A DNA stretch of 64,000 nucleotides, from contig NZ_KB913032.1 of NCBI RefSeq assembly GCF_000384215.1, forward strand, positions 6,843,605 through 6,907,604. The letters run 5' to 3'. Below the pieces are notes generated by a model. That model was not told where the DNA came from. It was given only the letters and a program-made list of their open reading frames with translations, and ran no database searches. Position 1 is the stretch's first letter, and every line of letters begins with the position of its first letter. Of this stretch, positions 63,760 to 64,000 are shown piece by piece. The position numbers were made by a program, and so were the translations under genes. This DNA comes from Amycolatopsis alba DSM 44262 (GTDB lineage: Bacteria > Actinomycetota > Actinomycetes > Mycobacteriales > Pseudonocardiaceae).

Positions 63760-64000
63760 ATGCCGATCAAGTGGTCACGAATCCATGCCGAGCTGGGGGA
63801 ATCGCCCACCGCCTTGACGTACGCGATGGTGGATCGCGCGGTGCGCCTGGATATGGCCGAGACCGACGATCTCGAGTGGAAGCGGGCGTTGCCGCAGGGC
63901 CCGGACAAGAAGCTCGAGGAGTTCGCCAAGGACCTCGCGGCGATGGCCAACACCGGCGGCGGCCTGATCGTGTACGGGGTGAGCGAGGACGCCGACGAGC
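63760..64000 (+). CDS. AlbA_2/Schlafen-type ATP-binding protein, 5' part (cut by window end)
   Basis: The first 80 codons read MPIKWSRIHAELGE... then DLEWKRALP and FAKDLAAMANTGGGLIVYGV, the pattern of the Schlafen AlbA_2 domain at the N-terminus of many predicted transcriptional regulators and some defence proteins. The rest lies beyond the window, so the full domain content is unknown. Confidence 0.75.
   Translation, partial: MPIKWSRIHAELGESPTALTYAMVDRAVRLDMAETDDLEWKRALPQGPDKKLEEFAKDLAAMANTGGGLIVYGVSEDADE

Overview
The window is high-GC actinomycete DNA. Overlapping stop/start (ATGA, GTGA) gene junctions, a mycothione-reductase-like gene fragment, Rv1733c-, Rv2004c- and Acg-type proteins, and several Tat or Sec exported proteins point to a mycolic-acid-free relative of Mycobacterium in the Pseudonocardiaceae, most likely Amycolatopsis or a close genus. 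The genus is an inference from gene content; there is no rRNA here.

Region 1 (about 1-26260) is a dense stress/dormancy island resembling the DosR (DevR) regulon of M. tuberculosis. It holds a DoxX-like membrane protein, a GNAT/acyl-CoA-synthetase-like acetyltransferase, three CBS-domain proteins (two with BON), four universal stress proteins, two Rv1733c-family membrane proteins, three Acg-type nitroreductase-family proteins, acetate kinase, Hsp20, phosphoketolase, a flavodoxin, an SPFH protein, an Rv2004c-like kinase/ATPase, GAPDH, a zinc alcohol dehydrogenase, DUF6292, CHAD and PPK2 proteins and a GerW/YtfJ protein. Palindromes of the form GGGNC-N4-GNCCC (for example GGGACTTTCGTCCC at 23308-23321) lie before most transcription units and closely match the DosR box. 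Together the genes suggest a low-oxygen or starvation programme: ATP from phosphoketolase plus acetate kinase, redox balance by GAPDH, ADH and flavoproteins, polyphosphate handling by PPK2/CHAD, and protection by Hsp20 and USPs. No DosS/DosR sensor-regulator pair is in the window.

Region 2 (about 26261-39100) is accessory: a lower-GC hypothetical gene, an eroded stretch, an Ltp-type lipoprotein, small regulator/enzyme modules (TetR + SnoaL + NAD(P)-binding protein; SDR + deazaflavin-type oxidoreductase with divergent TetR; DUF1330 + MFS + MarR), a truncated TPR gene, DUF1152, a frameshifted DUF4240 gene and a carboxylesterase. Region 3 (39100-45857) is a 3-hydroxyanthranilate degradation cluster: 3-HAA dioxygenase, ACMS decarboxylase, aminomuconate-semialdehyde dehydrogenase, aminomuconate deaminase and oxalocrotonate decarboxylase, with a LysR regulator and an MHS-type transporter.

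Region 4 (45858-59859) has a secreted small protein, an APH-type kinase, a membrane NACHT ATPase, a hotdog thioesterase, a frameshifted lipoprotein, a MarR/FAD-monooxygenase pair around a perfect operator-like repeat, a secreted tyrosine phosphatase, and a two-component system divergent from two Tat-exported serine hydrolases (a DacB-like carboxypeptidase and a class-C beta-lactamase-like protein). Region 5 (59860-64000) has two decayed IS1380-type transposase remnants flanking a glycosyltransferase, then a secreted cysteine-repeat protein and the start of an AlbA_2/Schlafen-type gene cut by the window edge.
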